From Tissierellia bacterium (GTDB lineage: Bacteria > Bacillota > Clostridia > Tissierellales > Sedimentibacteraceae), in NCBI GenBank assembly GCA_012520455.1, contig JAAYOE010000068.1, forward strand, positions 1 to 34,281: a stretch of 34,281 nt of DNA, written 5' to 3'. Numbering within the stretch: the first letter of the stretch is position 1; every line of letters starts with the position of its first letter. The notes beneath the pieces were generated by a model. The model did no database searches, had not been told where the DNA came from, and saw only the letters and a list, made by a program, of their open reading frames with translations. Both the position numbers and the translations under genes were made by a program. Positions 1 to 9,718 of the stretch are shown here, piece by piece.

Positions 1-3000
1 AAACTTTCGGATATTTTTGCTTTTGATATGCCGGGAATCGATAACTTAGTAAATAAGGCAGTTGAAATTACGGCTGCTAATGCTGACCCTGAAATATTTT
101 TATCATTTGATGCTGCTTTAAGTGAAGCATTAAATGTTTTTTATGAAAAACAAATTAAAGATATAATAAAAATTGACAAGGAAAAAGCAGCTTCTCTTTT
201 TTCCCGGGCGGAAGTCCATAGTGCAGTCTATAAGGTCTACCGGTCCTTATTATCATACGGGAAGGGCCTGAATAAAACCTTGTATTCCATAATTGACCCG
301 GCATTTGAAAGGAGTCTCAAAAAATACATCAAAGATAATCTGCCTTATATCAGCGAACATTTAGTAGGCTATGTTCAAAAAAACAGCAGACAGATTGACA
401 GGATTATTGAAGATTCCATTGACCAGGTCCTTAATGAGGCGGAAGGTTTAAGGGCAAAGCTCCTTAAAAGCTTTAAAAACGCTTATTTTGACAATTTAAG
501 TAAAAAATACGGCATTGTTGACAAGATTATTTCATATATCAAACAGTTTGCAGGGTCGGAAAAACTGAGCATCCAAATAAGCAATAAAATTATTGAGGGC
601 TTGGATACCATAACCATAAGTGAAATAGTTACAGCGGTTGAAAGCAACTTCAATATTGACAGGGGGTATGACATCCTTAAAGATTACATGAATAAAAATG
701 GTGCCGTAATTATTGAAAGCCTTGAAAATTACTTTGGAAAACTTAAAGTAAAAGATATTTTGCCAAGGTTTGACTTGACCGTGGAAAAAGTATTGTCATC
801 CGGGACCGTGAGGGAATTTTTGAAAAACAAATCAAGACACTACTTAGAATCAGTCATGTCCAAGGAGCTTAAAATCCTGTTAGGCGAAGACAATTTGGAT
901 GCATATGTAAAAAAAGCCTCTGATTATTTGAAAGAAAAGTACTGGGCAGAAGGTAGTTCAATCAAAACCTATATTAGAGAGAAAATAGGCAGTTTAGATA
1001 TAGAAGGAAACCGATTAAAAAGCAAGGAATTAACCGGCCTTATTCACAAGGGGGCCTATGCTAAGTATAAAAATGAAGCTCTAAAGCTAAGAGACCTTAA
1101 CCTGTCCTTAGCCCTGGATAAATTAAATTCCATAGAAAACATAACAGAAAACAGTTCAGAAACCATTCGAAGGTATACCATAAACAATTCGGATATTATT
1201 TTGAAGGGGTCCGTCAAGGGGATCGTTTCTGACAACCTGAATAAGCTCACCGATGATGAGCTGGTTGGCTTTGCCAATGATTTTATAGGAAGGGAATTAA
1301 AGCCCATAATGTTTTTCGGCGGAGTATTGGGGGTTATTGCAGGCCTCATATTGGCCGGGGTTCAGAATTCTCCCCTCGACCCTTCCGAGATAAATTTTGC
1401 AAACATGGCAACCTATGCCTTTGTAGGCTTTATTACAAATGTAATAGCCATAAATATGATATTCAAGCCCTATAAAGAAATAAAAATGTTTTCTGAAATC
1501 CCCTTCCTGCGGAATTTTTCATTAGGCTACATCGTTAAAAACCAGAAAAATTTTGCAAAATCCACGGCCTATTACATCGATACCAACCTATTGAGCAAAA
1601 AAAGCATAAATGAATTGTTTGAGAGGCATAAGGATAAGATCAAGGATGGCTTTATAGAAAGCATTGCTGAAGATGACTTTGCCGCCCTCGGCAGCCTGCT
1701 GATGAAAAATCGAGAAGGAATAATTAGGGGAACCTTTAATTTTCTAAGACATACCGCTTTGAAAAACTTAAGTGCCTTGAGTAATTACCTGTATGAAATG
1801 ATTTCAAGGGCAAAGCTTTCGTCCCTCCTTAGTGACAAAAGTATAGAAAATTTGAGCAATTTTATTGGTGGAAGCATAAAAACCGATGATATAAGCAAGG
1901 GACTTTATTCAGCAATTAGGTCCGAAAAAAAATTGAAGAGTATTTTTTCAATGAGGTTTATCAATGAGCTTTTAAGAGATAAAGCCGGCAAATTATATGA
2001 TGGAATAATCAATTTTATGAAGCCGTCCGTCATAAAAGCTCAAATTATTAAGTATGAAGATAAGTATATAAAGAAAACCGACAAAACCATCGAAGAAGTA
2101 TTCAATGAAAATGATGTGTCCCGTTTTTCCGAAAAGATAAATGAAGCCGTGTTTTCGGAGGCTTTTAAAAATAATGTTTCATCGGCAGTCATCGCCACCT
2201 TTAACAAATTATTTGAGAGGGATAAAACCTTTGAAGAATTGTTCGACGGCAGAATAAAGGCCTATATAGACAGGAACCTGCCTCAAATCCTCAATAAGGC
2301 ATTACAAATAATCAAGGACAATCTTGCAGAAAACAAGGCAGTTGTTTCCGCATCCCTGCGAGCAGAATTTAAAGCAAGCTTAGGCTTTATTGAGGGCGGA
2401 TTTTATGCCTTTGTGGACGGCGATAAGCTTATTGATGATTTGGTTGGCAAAATAATGACCGAAAAACTGCCTGTCTTCATGCAAGTGAAAAAACATGAAA
2501 TAAATGAAATTATGTCTGACTTTATCAATAACAGGTTTTATAAGGCTAGGGTCGAAGTCTTATATACGGGTTTGAACAAGCTGCAAATAAATGAAGTGAT
2601 TGAAAGGTATTTATCTGCAAACAAGGAAAAGCTGAAATCTAAAATAGACTATTTGCTTTTGGAACTTTACAATAAAACAAAAGGCAGGAAATTAAATGAC
2701 ACATTAGACTTATTTAACCTGAAGGACCCCGGAAGCTTCATCAAGTCTTATGAATCTGAAATAAATGCATTTTCTGATACCTTGTATTCTTATTTAACTG
2801 ACAATAAAGATAAAACAAAAGAGGATATTTTTTCTTTCGCAAGCTCTGCAGCAGCTGAATTCATGGATTTAAGATTCGGTGATATTTTCTTCAATTTTAC
2901 TCGGGATGACATATACGGGATAGGAAAGAATATAAGTCATATACTTGATAAAGATGACGGCATAAAGAAAGTATTCGAATTTTTGATAAAAGAATACAGA

Positions 3001-3501
3001 AAATACAATAAAGACATTTGTTTGGATCATTATATTAACAGGGATGAATTCAAATGTTCTGCTCAAATGTTCGTTCAAAAGCTCTTAATCAATTATGAAG
3101 CCGAAAAGGAGCTTAAGCAAATCCTCAATACCATATTTGACTCGGCTGTGAACTGTAATTTTAATTTCATCGATTCAAGGTCTAAGGAATACACCGTTAA
3201 TATATTTGCGGAATCAAGCATCGAGGCACTGAAAAGAAACATGGATGATATTCTGAAGACGGTTGAATTTGACAAAATTGCAGAGGAAGAAATCGAAAAA
3301 ATGGAACCAGAAAAAATCCACCAAATGTTTAATTCTTTTGCAGGAAAGTATTTCAGGGCTTTAATGCTTTATGGAATAGGGGGATTCGTGTTCGGAATAA
3401 ACATGTACGTGGGATTTTCCCTGACAGGGTTAAAAATACTTTCTGAAACACTTAATAAGAGAGTCTTCGCTGATGCTCAGAATGACACGAAGGGCCGCTG
3501 A
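1..3501 (+). CDS. Giant DUF445-family membrane protein (5' end outside window)
   Basis: The frame is open from base 1 and the first ATG at 28 has no ribosome site, so the gene almost certainly begins upstream; at least 1166 residues are visible. Using the track numbering, two hydrophobic segments at about 426-445 and 458-478 carry the DUF445-type signature (YAFVGFITNVIAINMIFKPY, compare the G-TN-xAI-MLF-P core of YheB-like proteins). A third membrane segment lies near 1115-1140. Everything else is long charged amphipathic helix, suggesting a large helical domain on each side of the membrane pair. DUF445 proteins are usually around 400 residues, so this is roughly three times the normal size. 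Function is unknown. The last dozen residues (VFADAQNDTKGR) look encoded by a repeat that runs into the gene. The family call is fairly sure; any role is not. Confidence 0.8.
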   Translation, partial: KLSDIFAFDMPGIDNLVNKAVEITAANADPEIFLSFDAALSEALNVFYEKQIKDIIKIDKEKAASLFSRAEVHSAVYKVYRSLLSYGKGLNKTLYSIIDPAFERSLKKYIKDNLPYISEHLVGYVQKNSRQIDRIIEDSIDQVLNEAEGLRAKLLKSFKNAYFDNLSKKYGIVDKIISYIKQFAGSEKLSIQISNKIIEGLDTITISEIVTAVESNFNIDRGYDILKDYMNKNGAVIIESLENYFGKLKVKDILPRFDLTVEKVLSSGTVREFLKNKSRHYLESVMSKELKILLGEDNLDAYVKKASDYLKEKYWAEGSSIKTYIREKIGSLDIEGNRLKSKELTGLIHKGAYAKYKNEALKLRDLNLSLALDKLNSIENITENSSETIRRYTINNSDIILKGSVKGIVSDNLNKLTDDELVGFANDFIGRELKPIMFFGGVLGVIAGLILAGVQNSPLDPSEINFANMATYAFVGFITNVIAINMIFKPYKEIKMFSEIPFLRNFSLGYIVKNQKNFAKSTAYYIDTNLLSKKSINELFERHKDKIKDGFIESIAEDDFAALGSLLMKNREGIIRGTFNFLRHTALKNLSALSNYLYEMISRAKLSSLLSDKSIENLSNFIGGSIKTDDISKGLYSAIRSEKKLKSIFSMRFINELLRDKAGKLYDGIINFMKPSVIKAQIIKYEDKYIKKTDKTIEEVFNENDVSRFSEKINEAVFSEAFKNNVSSAVIATFNKLFERDKTFEELFDGRIKAYIDRNLPQILNKALQIIKDNLAENKAVVSASLRAEFKASLGFIEGGFYAFVDGDKLIDDLVGKIMTEKLPVFMQVKKHEINEIMSDFINNRFYKARVEVLYTGLNKLQINEVIERYLSANKEKLKSKIDYLLLELYNKTKGRKLNDTLDLFNLKDPGSFIKSYESEINAFSDTLYSYLTDNKDKTKEDIFSFASSAAAEFMDLRFGDIFFNFTRDDIYGIGKNISHILDKDDGIKKVFEFLIKEYRKYNKDICLDHYINRDEFKCSAQMFVQKLLINYEAEKELKQILNTIFDSAVNCNFNFIDSRSKEYTVNIFAESSIEALKRNMDDILKTVEFDKIAEEEIEKMEPEKIHQMFNSFAGKYFRALMLYGIGGFVFGINMYVGFSLTGLKILSETLNKRVFADAQNDTKGR
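3459..3488 (+). repeat. Degenerate copy of the CTTCG/CTCAGAATGACA repeat inside the DUF445 3' end
   Basis: The bases GAGAGTCTTCG and GCTCAGAATGACA match, with a short gap, the GAGATTCTTCGAG and CTCTCAGAATGACA parts of the dispersed repeat seen intergenically elsewhere in this window. Here it is translated as the protein's C-terminal tail. Confidence 0.6.
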
Positions 3502-3512
3502 TAAGCGGCCCT
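3491..3512 (+). terminator. Hairpin spanning the DUF445 stop codon
   Basis: AGGGCCGC pairs perfectly with GCGGCCCT around a TGATAA loop that contains the TGA stop. The following tract (TACATATTTTC) is only moderately T-rich, so it may be a weak terminator or an mRNA-end-stabilising hairpin. Confidence 0.6.
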
Positions 3513-3564
3513 TACATATTTTCGTCATTGAAATGAATACACTTAAGTGTCAATACCCCCTAGT

Positions 3565-3625
3565 GTCATCCTGAGGGCTTTAGCCCGAAGGATCTCATAA
3601 GATCCTTCGCTTCGCTCAGGATGAC
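3565..3625. repeat. Palindromic dispersed repeat, copy A
   Basis: A near-perfect long palindrome runs from GTCATCCTGAG to CTCAGGATGAC with GGATCTCATAAGATCC at its centre. It lies between the convergent DUF445 and TolC-like genes. Its ends match the GTCATCCTGAG start of copies D and F, but it lacks their 3' 27-nt modules. Confidence 0.85.
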
Positions 3626-3655
3626 TAAGAACGAAAAGAACCGTCCCTAAAATTC
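3626..3655. repeat. Single arm of the GGGACGGTTCTTTT repeat
   Basis: AGAACGAAAAGAACCGTCCCT followed by AAAATTC matches the right arm of the inverted repeat at 9820-9849 apart from small changes. Read on the minus strand it overlaps the last codons and the TAG stop of the TolC-like gene. Confidence 0.8.
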
Positions 3656-4882
3656 GGCGGACTCGGAAGTTTGGGGAGAGGTTGCGATGCTTCCAAAAAT
3701 GTTTGATTTATCAAACATGAGTTTGCTTATATTGTAAGCAACCAATAATTGATAACGTCCTATTTCAGCCTGGGCTAAACCTGCATTGGCTTCTAAAACA
3801 TCAAGGTTAGTAGCCATTCCGTTATCGTAGAGGAGCTGGTTTATCCTTGCTGCCTCTTTAGCCAGTTCAAGGGTTTTTTCCATGTTAATTAGGGCTCTTT
3901 CTGCTTTTATCAAGTTCAAGTATGATTTTCTAACGTCCAATTCAATATCCTTGTAGGCCTGGGGTACATTTAACTCCGCATCCTTGAGCTTTTCCTTTGC
4001 TGCCTTGTGCTGTCTTAAGTTTGATGTGTAGTAAGCAGTGTAAGCATGGGTTTCTATTTTTTGAAGCTCTAAGTTGTTTTCAGCTGTAAGTATTTCAGGT
4101 CTTTCTGCTTTTGCTTGTTCGATTGCTTCAGTTAAATTTATTTCTTCCGTCGGTACATATGTAAATTCTTTATCTGTCAGTGTCAGTTTTGTATCAAATG
4201 GAAGCTGCAATTTGTTCAACAGATTTAATTCGGCTATATTGTAATCATCCATTGCAGAATCAAGTTCCGTCTTAGCCTTTTGAACAGCCATTTCAGCATT
4301 TAGAACTTCCGCCTTTGTTGCAGACCCGTTATTGAATTTTAAATTAACGACTCGCAGCTGTTCTTCTGCCTTGCTCAAGTTTATCTTGTTGATTTCAATT
4401 GACTTTTCCGCCAAAAGCACATTGTAATATAGTGACTTTGTTTCTATTTCAATGCCTGCCAAAAGCACTTCCCTGCTTTTTTCCAATTGTTCCTGCTGGG
4501 TATCGGCATAAATAATATAATAATTATTTTTAGCCAATATTCTTTCAACCTGATTGCTTGTTACATCAAATTCAGGACCAAATACTGCTTGAATTTCAGG
4601 CAGGGACATGCCCATAATCAACTCTGCCAGGTCCTTCGCATTTTTTGCATCTTTTCTTGCCTCTTTAACCTGAGCGATTGCGTCATCTATTTTCCACATT
4701 TCCCTGCTGTTTTCTGTTGCTATTCTCACCGCATCCTCCATGGACAGCATCATGGGCTCCGCTTCTTCCATAGTTTCAACCGATGTTACCTGGACTTCAA
4801 CAGCGTCTTCTGCTGCAGCCACGTTTGTAAATGTGCCTAACACCAGCAACAGCAGTATTAGTAAAGATATTATTCTTTTCAT
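3647..4882 (-). CDS. TolC-family outer membrane efflux-like protein
   Basis: This is the last gene of the efflux operon, 411 residues. It has a signal peptide (MKRIISLLILLLLVLG, cleavage probably after NVAAA). The mature protein contains the two-fold OEP-type architecture: an ALxxA-like opening (MLSMEDAVRIATENS, about 45-59) and long heptad-rich helices (about 150-245 and 310-390) with NxxLLNKL and GMATNLDVLEANAGLAQAE motifs. TolC proteins form the exit duct of tripartite RND pumps in diderm bacteria. Having one beside an RND pump in a Firmicute-like genome either suggests an outer envelope layer or a periplasm-like extension role in a monoderm. It starts at ATG behind an AAGGGAGG-like site. 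The TAG stop falls in a dispersed repeat, so the C-terminus may have been altered. Confidence 0.85.
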   Translation of the reverse strand: MKRIISLLILLLLVLGTFTNVAAAEDAVEVQVTSVETMEEAEPMMLSMEDAVRIATENSREMWKIDDAIAQVKEARKDAKNAKDLAELIMGMSLPEIQAVFGPEFDVTSNQVERILAKNNYYIIYADTQQEQLEKSREVLLAGIEIETKSLYYNVLLAEKSIEINKINLSKAEEQLRVVNLKFNNGSATKAEVLNAEMAVQKAKTELDSAMDDYNIAELNLLNKLQLPFDTKLTLTDKEFTYVPTEEINLTEAIEQAKAERPEILTAENNLELQKIETHAYTAYYTSNLRQHKAAKEKLKDAELNVPQAYKDIELDVRKSYLNLIKAERALINMEKTLELAKEAARINQLLYDNGMATNLDVLEANAGLAQAEIGRYQLLVAYNISKLMFDKSNIFGSIATSPQTSESAEF

Positions 4883-4900
4883 TTTTTCCTCCCTTGTTGG

Positions 4901-5473
4901 TTATTTTACGGCAAAACCCTTGTACAATAAATCAAAGATTATATCATCTTCCTTAATCACATCTTCCTTATTATGGGACTTTAATCTTATATATTGACCC
5001 ATGGTGCCAATAAGGATGCATGCAATTATTTCGGATTGTATGTCACTTATAACCACGCCTTCTTCCTTGCCCCGGTCAATGATACCGCATATCAATTCAT
5101 ACATTTCAAACATTTTTCCGATTATGGCCTTGATAGCATCTTCCGATATAATGTTTTTACTTGACAAGACATCGTCTAAGGTAATGTCTGATTCCATCTT
5201 AAGGTTTTCGTTGAATAAAATCAATAATTTATTGTGAAAGGTATCTTTTAAATCAGAAATACATTTTATTTTATTTACTATTTCATTTACATATTCAATG
5301 CAGGTTTCATCGAATATGTCTTGTTTGCTTTCAAAGTATTCATACAGGGTTCCTTTTCCGACACCTGCACCTGCTGCAATATCCTCCATTTTTGTATTGT
5401 GAAACCCCTTATCCCTGAATAAAACCATGGCTGACTTCAATATATCCCGGCGTTTTTGATTTTTTTCTTCCAT
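4901..5473 (-). CDS. TetR/AcrR-family transcriptional regulator
   Basis: This is a 190-residue protein with an N-terminal TetR helix-turn-helix: RRDILKSAMVLFRDKGFHNT, then MEDIAAGAGVGKGTLYEYF (about residues 8-48). The C-terminal ligand-binding helices are poorly conserved, as usual. AGGGAGG lies just before the ATG. It is the third gene of the operon, between the RND pump and the TolC-like gene (about 17-18 bp gaps), so it is co-transcribed with its presumed targets. The palindromic ACCGACCGGTC at the operon promoter is the natural candidate operator, which would make this a self-limiting, ligand-relieved repressor. The inducer cannot be read from sequence. Confidence 0.92.
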   Translation of the reverse strand: MEEKNQKRRDILKSAMVLFRDKGFHNTKMEDIAAGAGVGKGTLYEYFESKQDIFDETCIEYVNEIVNKIKCISDLKDTFHNKLLILFNENLKMESDITLDDVLSSKNIISEDAIKAIIGKMFEMYELICGIIDRGKEEGVVISDIQSEIIACILIGTMGQYIRLKSHNKEDVIKEDDIIFDLLYKGFAVK

Positions 5474-5489
5474 GATACCTCCCTTGCTC

Positions 5490-8400
5490 CTACTCCGTTA
5501 TCTCCCTAATTGCTTCTCTTTTAATCTTTCTTTTGAAAAATTCCGAAATGTCATCAAATATAGTATACATAACAGGAATTATTACCAATGTTAAGACTGT
5601 TGAAAGGGACAAGCCTCCGATCACAACAACACCCATGGATTGGGAAAGTTCAGCCCCTTCCCCTATACCCGAGGACATGGGCAGTAAGCCTAAGATGGTG
5701 GTCAGGGCGGTCATCATAATCGGCCGTATTCTTATGGGGCCTGCCTTCATGATTGCAGCATCCCTATCTTCTCCTCTTCCCCGCCTCTTGTTGATATAAT
5801 CCACCAACACTATGGCATTATTAACGACAATTCCTACCAGGATTATCAAGCCTATTATTCCTATTACGTTGAGAGGAAGGCCTGTGACAAACAATCCTAT
5901 AAAGCCTCCGGACAGGGCCAGGGGGACGGAAAACATGATTGACAAGGGCTGGATCAAGGATTCAAACTGGGCTGCTATTATCATATAAACCAAGGCAACT
6001 GCCAACAGCATTACCAAAAACAGGTCCGTAAAGGTTTCTTCTATCTGTTCTACTTCTCCTCCAAATTTGTAGGTGTAGCCGAAGGGCATTTCATAATCAT
6101 TCAAAAGGTCCTCTATTTCTTGGGAAGCAGATTGAATATCTCTTCCCACAACACTCCCTGATACGGTTAAAACTCTGACCTGGTTTTCCCTCTGTATACT
6201 TATGGGTCCTTTTTCGACTCTTATACGGGCAACTTCCGACAGGGGTACGGTGGTTCCCATGGGAGTTTCAACCGGGAGCATTTCCAAATATGATATGCTT
6301 TCTCCGTAAATATTATCTCCCTTTAACACAACATCTATTTCATCCCCGTTAACCTTAAACTTTGTAACATTTGACCCGGACATGGCATTTGTTATGGAAC
6401 TTCCGATTTGTGCGGTTGTTAATCCGTATTGGGATGCAATGTTCCTGTCGGTTATTACTTGAACTTGGGGAATTCCGTCCTCGTAGCTTGTGGTAACTTC
6501 TCTCGTTCCTTCAACCCTTTCAATTATCTTCTTAAAATCGTCCCCGATAGTTTTCAAGGTATCTATATCATCACCCTTAATACTGATACTTATGGCTCCG
6601 GTGGCCATGCCCATCATCATTGTTGAGGATTCCGCAACACTTATCTCCGCTCCGGGTATATCCTTTGTCAGTGCCCTTATTTCATCGCTTATTTCTTTTG
6701 CGCTCCTGTCTCTTTCATCCAGGTTCTTTAACAGAACAACCACAGAACCGGTGGAAGAACTCCCCATACCGTACATTTGGCCGCCTCCCGCTGAGGTAAA
6801 TACTGTTTCGATTTCAGGTATTCCAGCTATTGCATCTTCAATTTCTTCAAGCATTGCATCTATTTCCTCCGTTTCGGAGCCTGCCGGCAAATCAGCGCTT
6901 ATATTAATCATACCTTCATCGGTGGCAGGGAAAAATTCCGCTCCTACGGATATTACCATTAATATGCTTACAACAAATAGTCCTATACTTGCCAGTATTG
7001 TAATTAAACGGTGCCTTAAACTAAAACTTAATACTTTTTTATAAAAAACGACCAAGGGTCCTTGTCTTTTCTCCTGTGCCTCTTCAGATTCCAAATTCTT
7101 TACTGAAACCAACTTTGATGACAGCATGGGAACTAATGTTAAGGCGATAAGCAATGAACTCAATAAAGCAATTGTTATTGTAAGTGCAAATTCTTTAAAC
7201 AAAATTGCAGCAAGTCCGCCTGTGAACACAATGGGAATAAATACTGCAATGGTGGTCAAGGTGGAAGCTGTAATTGCCATTGAAACTTCATTTGTTCCGT
7301 CAACCGATGCAATGACCCTGTCTAACCCTAAGCTTCTGTTTCTGTATATGTTTTCAAGAACAACAATGGAGTTGTCCACCAGCATCCCCACTGCCAGGGC
7401 AAAGGCTCCAAGAGTCATCATATTTAAGGTTATGCCGGAGAAAAACATTATTACAAATGTGGTTATTACCGAAAAAGGTATTGAAACAGCTATAACCAAG
7501 GTGGTTTTAAAGCTTCTTAGGAAAACCAAAAGTATGATTATTGCTAAAATACCGCCCTTTGCTGCAGTGCTGATTAAGTTTTTAATGGCTAAATTAATAT
7601 AATCTGCCTGGTTAAACACGGTTACTAATTCTAAATCAGGGTATTCAGTTTTTAATTTTTCGATTTCTTTATCTATTGCATTGGCAACATTGACGGTATT
7701 GGCATCGGATTGCTTCATTATGGATATCTGAACAACTTCCTTGCCGTTTAATTTGGTTATTGAAGCTTGTTCCTTGCTTTTTAAACTTACGTCGGCTATA
7801 TCTTTAAGCCTTATGGTCCCCCCCCTAGTTAAAGGTATGGGCAGATTTCTAATTTCTTCGATGGATTTGAATTCACCCATTGTCCTTACCGTAAGTTCGT
7901 TGTTCCCTTTTTTTACCGTCCCTCCGGGCATATTTAAATTTTCGGCTCTAAGTATCTGGCCAACATAAGAAGAGCTTAAATTGTAACCTTTAATCACTTC
8001 TTCTTTCAACATTATTTCGACTTCCTGGTCCAGCCCTCCCGTTACCGTAGCGGAAGCAGTGCCTTCTAATCGCTCGAATCGAGGTGATATTACATCCTCT
8101 GCTATCTTTTGAGTGGTATAAAGGTCTCCCTTGCTTGAAACTGCCAGTTGAACTATGGGAATGGCATTAGGGTCCAGTTTTAAGGCTAAGGGTGAAGATG
8201 TCCCCTCAGGCAAAAAGCCTTTGATGATATCAATTCTTTCCCTTACCTGAAGCATTATTTCATCCATATCGGTGTTAAAGGCGAACTGCATCAACAAGAG
8301 TGAAGATCCTTCACTGGAAATTGAAATAATATCTTCTATGTTTTCAACCGTGGACAGGGTTTGCTCCAAGGGAATCGATATGATGTTTTCAATTTCTTCT

Positions 8401-8564
8401 GGCCCTGCTCCCTGATAGGTTGTTTGAACCATTACATATGGCAGGTCCATTTGTGGAAGCAAGTCAATCTGGAGCTTGCTTAAGGATACTGCCCCTATAA
8501 CAATCACTATTAATATCATCATGGTGATTGTAACGGGTTTTTTAACCGAAAATTTTGCAAGCAT
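5490..8564 (-). CDS. RND-superfamily efflux pump (HAE1/AcrB-like inner membrane subunit)
   Basis: At 1024 residues this is close to the usual 1000-1050 of HAE1 pumps. TM1 is at about 11-29, followed by a porter domain, a TM2-6 cluster from about 330, and a duplicated second half with matching TM clusters. TM4 carries GMLVDNSIVVLENIYR (Asp397-Asn398). AcrB has Asp-Asp here, and Asp-Asn is common in SwrC-like pumps. The TM10 region reads GIVVNNAIVLVDYIN, with Asn where AcrB has the relay Lys. GAGPEEIE and PLEQ near residue 52-68 are family-typical. It follows the adaptor gene after a 2-bp gap, so the two are translationally linked. Expected role is proton-driven export of amphiphilic compounds, with substrates unknown. 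Confidence 0.95.
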   Translation of the reverse strand: MLAKFSVKKPVTITMMILIVIVIGAVSLSKLQIDLLPQMDLPYVMVQTTYQGAGPEEIENIISIPLEQTLSTVENIEDIISISSEGSSLLLMQFAFNTDMDEIMLQVRERIDIIKGFLPEGTSSPLALKLDPNAIPIVQLAVSSKGDLYTTQKIAEDVISPRFERLEGTASATVTGGLDQEVEIMLKEEVIKGYNLSSSYVGQILRAENLNMPGGTVKKGNNELTVRTMGEFKSIEEIRNLPIPLTRGGTIRLKDIADVSLKSKEQASITKLNGKEVVQISIMKQSDANTVNVANAIDKEIEKLKTEYPDLELVTVFNQADYINLAIKNLISTAAKGGILAIIILLVFLRSFKTTLVIAVSIPFSVITTFVIMFFSGITLNMMTLGAFALAVGMLVDNSIVVLENIYRNRSLGLDRVIASVDGTNEVSMAITASTLTTIAVFIPIVFTGGLAAILFKEFALTITIALLSSLLIALTLVPMLSSKLVSVKNLESEEAQEKRQGPLVVFYKKVLSFSLRHRLITILASIGLFVVSILMVISVGAEFFPATDEGMINISADLPAGSETEEIDAMLEEIEDAIAGIPEIETVFTSAGGGQMYGMGSSSTGSVVVLLKNLDERDRSAKEISDEIRALTKDIPGAEISVAESSTMMMGMATGAISISIKGDDIDTLKTIGDDFKKIIERVEGTREVTTSYEDGIPQVQVITDRNIASQYGLTTAQIGSSITNAMSGSNVTKFKVNGDEIDVVLKGDNIYGESISYLEMLPVETPMGTTVPLSEVARIRVEKGPISIQRENQVRVLTVSGSVVGRDIQSASQEIEDLLNDYEMPFGYTYKFGGEVEQIEETFTDLFLVMLLAVALVYMIIAAQFESLIQPLSIMFSVPLALSGGFIGLFVTGLPLNVIGIIGLIILVGIVVNNAIVLVDYINKRRGRGEDRDAAIMKAGPIRIRPIMMTALTTILGLLPMSSGIGEGAELSQSMGVVVIGGLSLSTVLTLVIIPVMYTIFDDISEFFKRKIKREAIREITE

Positions 8565-8566
8565 TC

Positions 8567-9673
8567 CTATTCACCCCTTACAACCTTTATTTTGCTGCCA
8601 TGGCTTATGTAATCCTGGCCTTTCACAATAACCTTATCCCCCTCCGAAAGACCTGACTTTATTTCAATATAAGCTCCGGTATCAAGGCCTGTAGTAACTT
8701 CTTTTTGGAGGGCTGCATCACCCTCTGCAACAAAGACAAATTGTTTGCCGTCGCGCTCTTTAACGGCTTCAGCCCTCACGGCAAGGGCATTGCCAATATT
8801 GTCGGTCTTCAAATAAACCTTGGCAAACATACCCGGTTTAATTGTACCGTCATTTTCAAGTACAATACTTACGGTATAAAGATTTGTCATAATATCTGCA
8901 GATGAGCTTACACTGTTTATCACGGCTTCATTTTTATAGCCTGCTGAACTTATTTCAACAAGAGCCTTATCCCCGGCTTTCACCTTGTTGACAAGACTTG
9001 CGGCTATTCCAAACTCAACGGTTACACTGTTTGAATCAACAATTGTCACAGGCGGATTGGCAGATGATGCATATTCACCTTCAACAATGTTGACACTTGA
9101 AACCACCCCTGATATGGGTGCCTTTACTTCAGCATTTTTAAGCATGGATGCTGCGTTGGAATAGGCTACCTTGGCCTGTTCCACACCCATCCTTGCCGCC
9201 TCCAAAGCCTCATCGGAAGCGGCTAATTTTGCCTGTTCATACTGGGTTTCCGGAACGGCTCCTTCCTCGTAGAGTTTTTTAATGCGCTCAAGGTTATCCT
9301 TGGCGGTTTGTATTTGAGCAGAGGTCACTTCAAAGCCGGCCCTTGCCGCCTCGTAAGCAGCATAAGCTTGGTTGACCTGCTTTTGGATATCCTCCTTATC
9401 CATGACAAAAAGCACATGGTCCTTTTCTACCCTGTCGCCGACTTTTACGTTAACTTTTTCTGCCTTTCCCGCTACTAAAGGGATTACAAAAACATCCTTA
9501 TCCGCAAATACTTTTCCGGTCATAAGGTTTTCTATGTATAGCTCCATAGGCTGAAGAATTTCCACTTCCACTGCCGTATAAGCCTCTTCTTCATCTGCCT
9601 TTGTTTCCTGGCCTGCAGTACAGCCTGTGAAAATAAATGCAGTAATTAATAATAATGTCAATATTCTTCTCAA
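8567..9673 (-). CDS. RND efflux periplasmic-adaptor (HlyD/AcrA-like) lipoprotein
   Basis: This is the first gene of the efflux operon, 368 residues. A lipobox (FIFTGC) suggests anchoring by a lipidated Cys near residue 18. Domain order is typical for an RND membrane-fusion protein: a biotinyl-lipoyl-like half (VAGKAEKVNVKVGDRVEKDH), a coiled-coil hairpin (about 90-165, QAYAAYEAARAGFEVTSAQI), the second lipoyl half (VKAPISGVVSSVNIVEGEY), then beta-barrel and membrane-proximal parts (IKPGMFAKVYLK). The start is TTG, supported by GGAGGG 4-5 nt upstream. It links the RND pump to the TolC-like protein encoded two genes downstream. The family is clear. Confidence 0.93.
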   Translation of the reverse strand: MRRILTLLLITAFIFTGCTAGQETKADEEEAYTAVEVEILQPMELYIENLMTGKVFADKDVFVIPLVAGKAEKVNVKVGDRVEKDHVLFVMDKEDIQKQVNQAYAAYEAARAGFEVTSAQIQTAKDNLERIKKLYEEGAVPETQYEQAKLAASDEALEAARMGVEQAKVAYSNAASMLKNAEVKAPISGVVSSVNIVEGEYASSANPPVTIVDSNSVTVEFGIAASLVNKVKAGDKALVEISSAGYKNEAVINSVSSSADIMTNLYTVSIVLENDGTIKPGMFAKVYLKTDNIGNALAVRAEAVKERDGKQFVFVAEGDAALQKEVTTGLDTGAYIEIKSGLSEGDKVIVKGQDYISHGSKIKVVRGE

Positions 9674-9692
9674 CTTACCCTCCAGATTTTCC

Positions 9693-9706
9693 GACCGACC
9701 GGTCAG
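9693..9706 (-). promoter_or_regulatory. Candidate TetR operator of the efflux operon
   Basis: GACCGACCGGTC, with the perfect core GACCGGTC, occupies about +6 to +19 relative to the inferred start point and ends about 20 nt before the TTG start. GC-rich palindromes of this type are common TetR-family operators. Assignment to the operon's own TetR gene is inference. Confidence 0.7.
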
Positions 9707-9718
9707 TTTTTTAATAAG

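Noticed and set aside
6490-7602. Long plus-strand ORFs (184 and 158 residues) opposite the RND gene
   Set aside because: Low-complexity hydrophobic shadows of a conserved membrane protein gene, with no ribosome sites.
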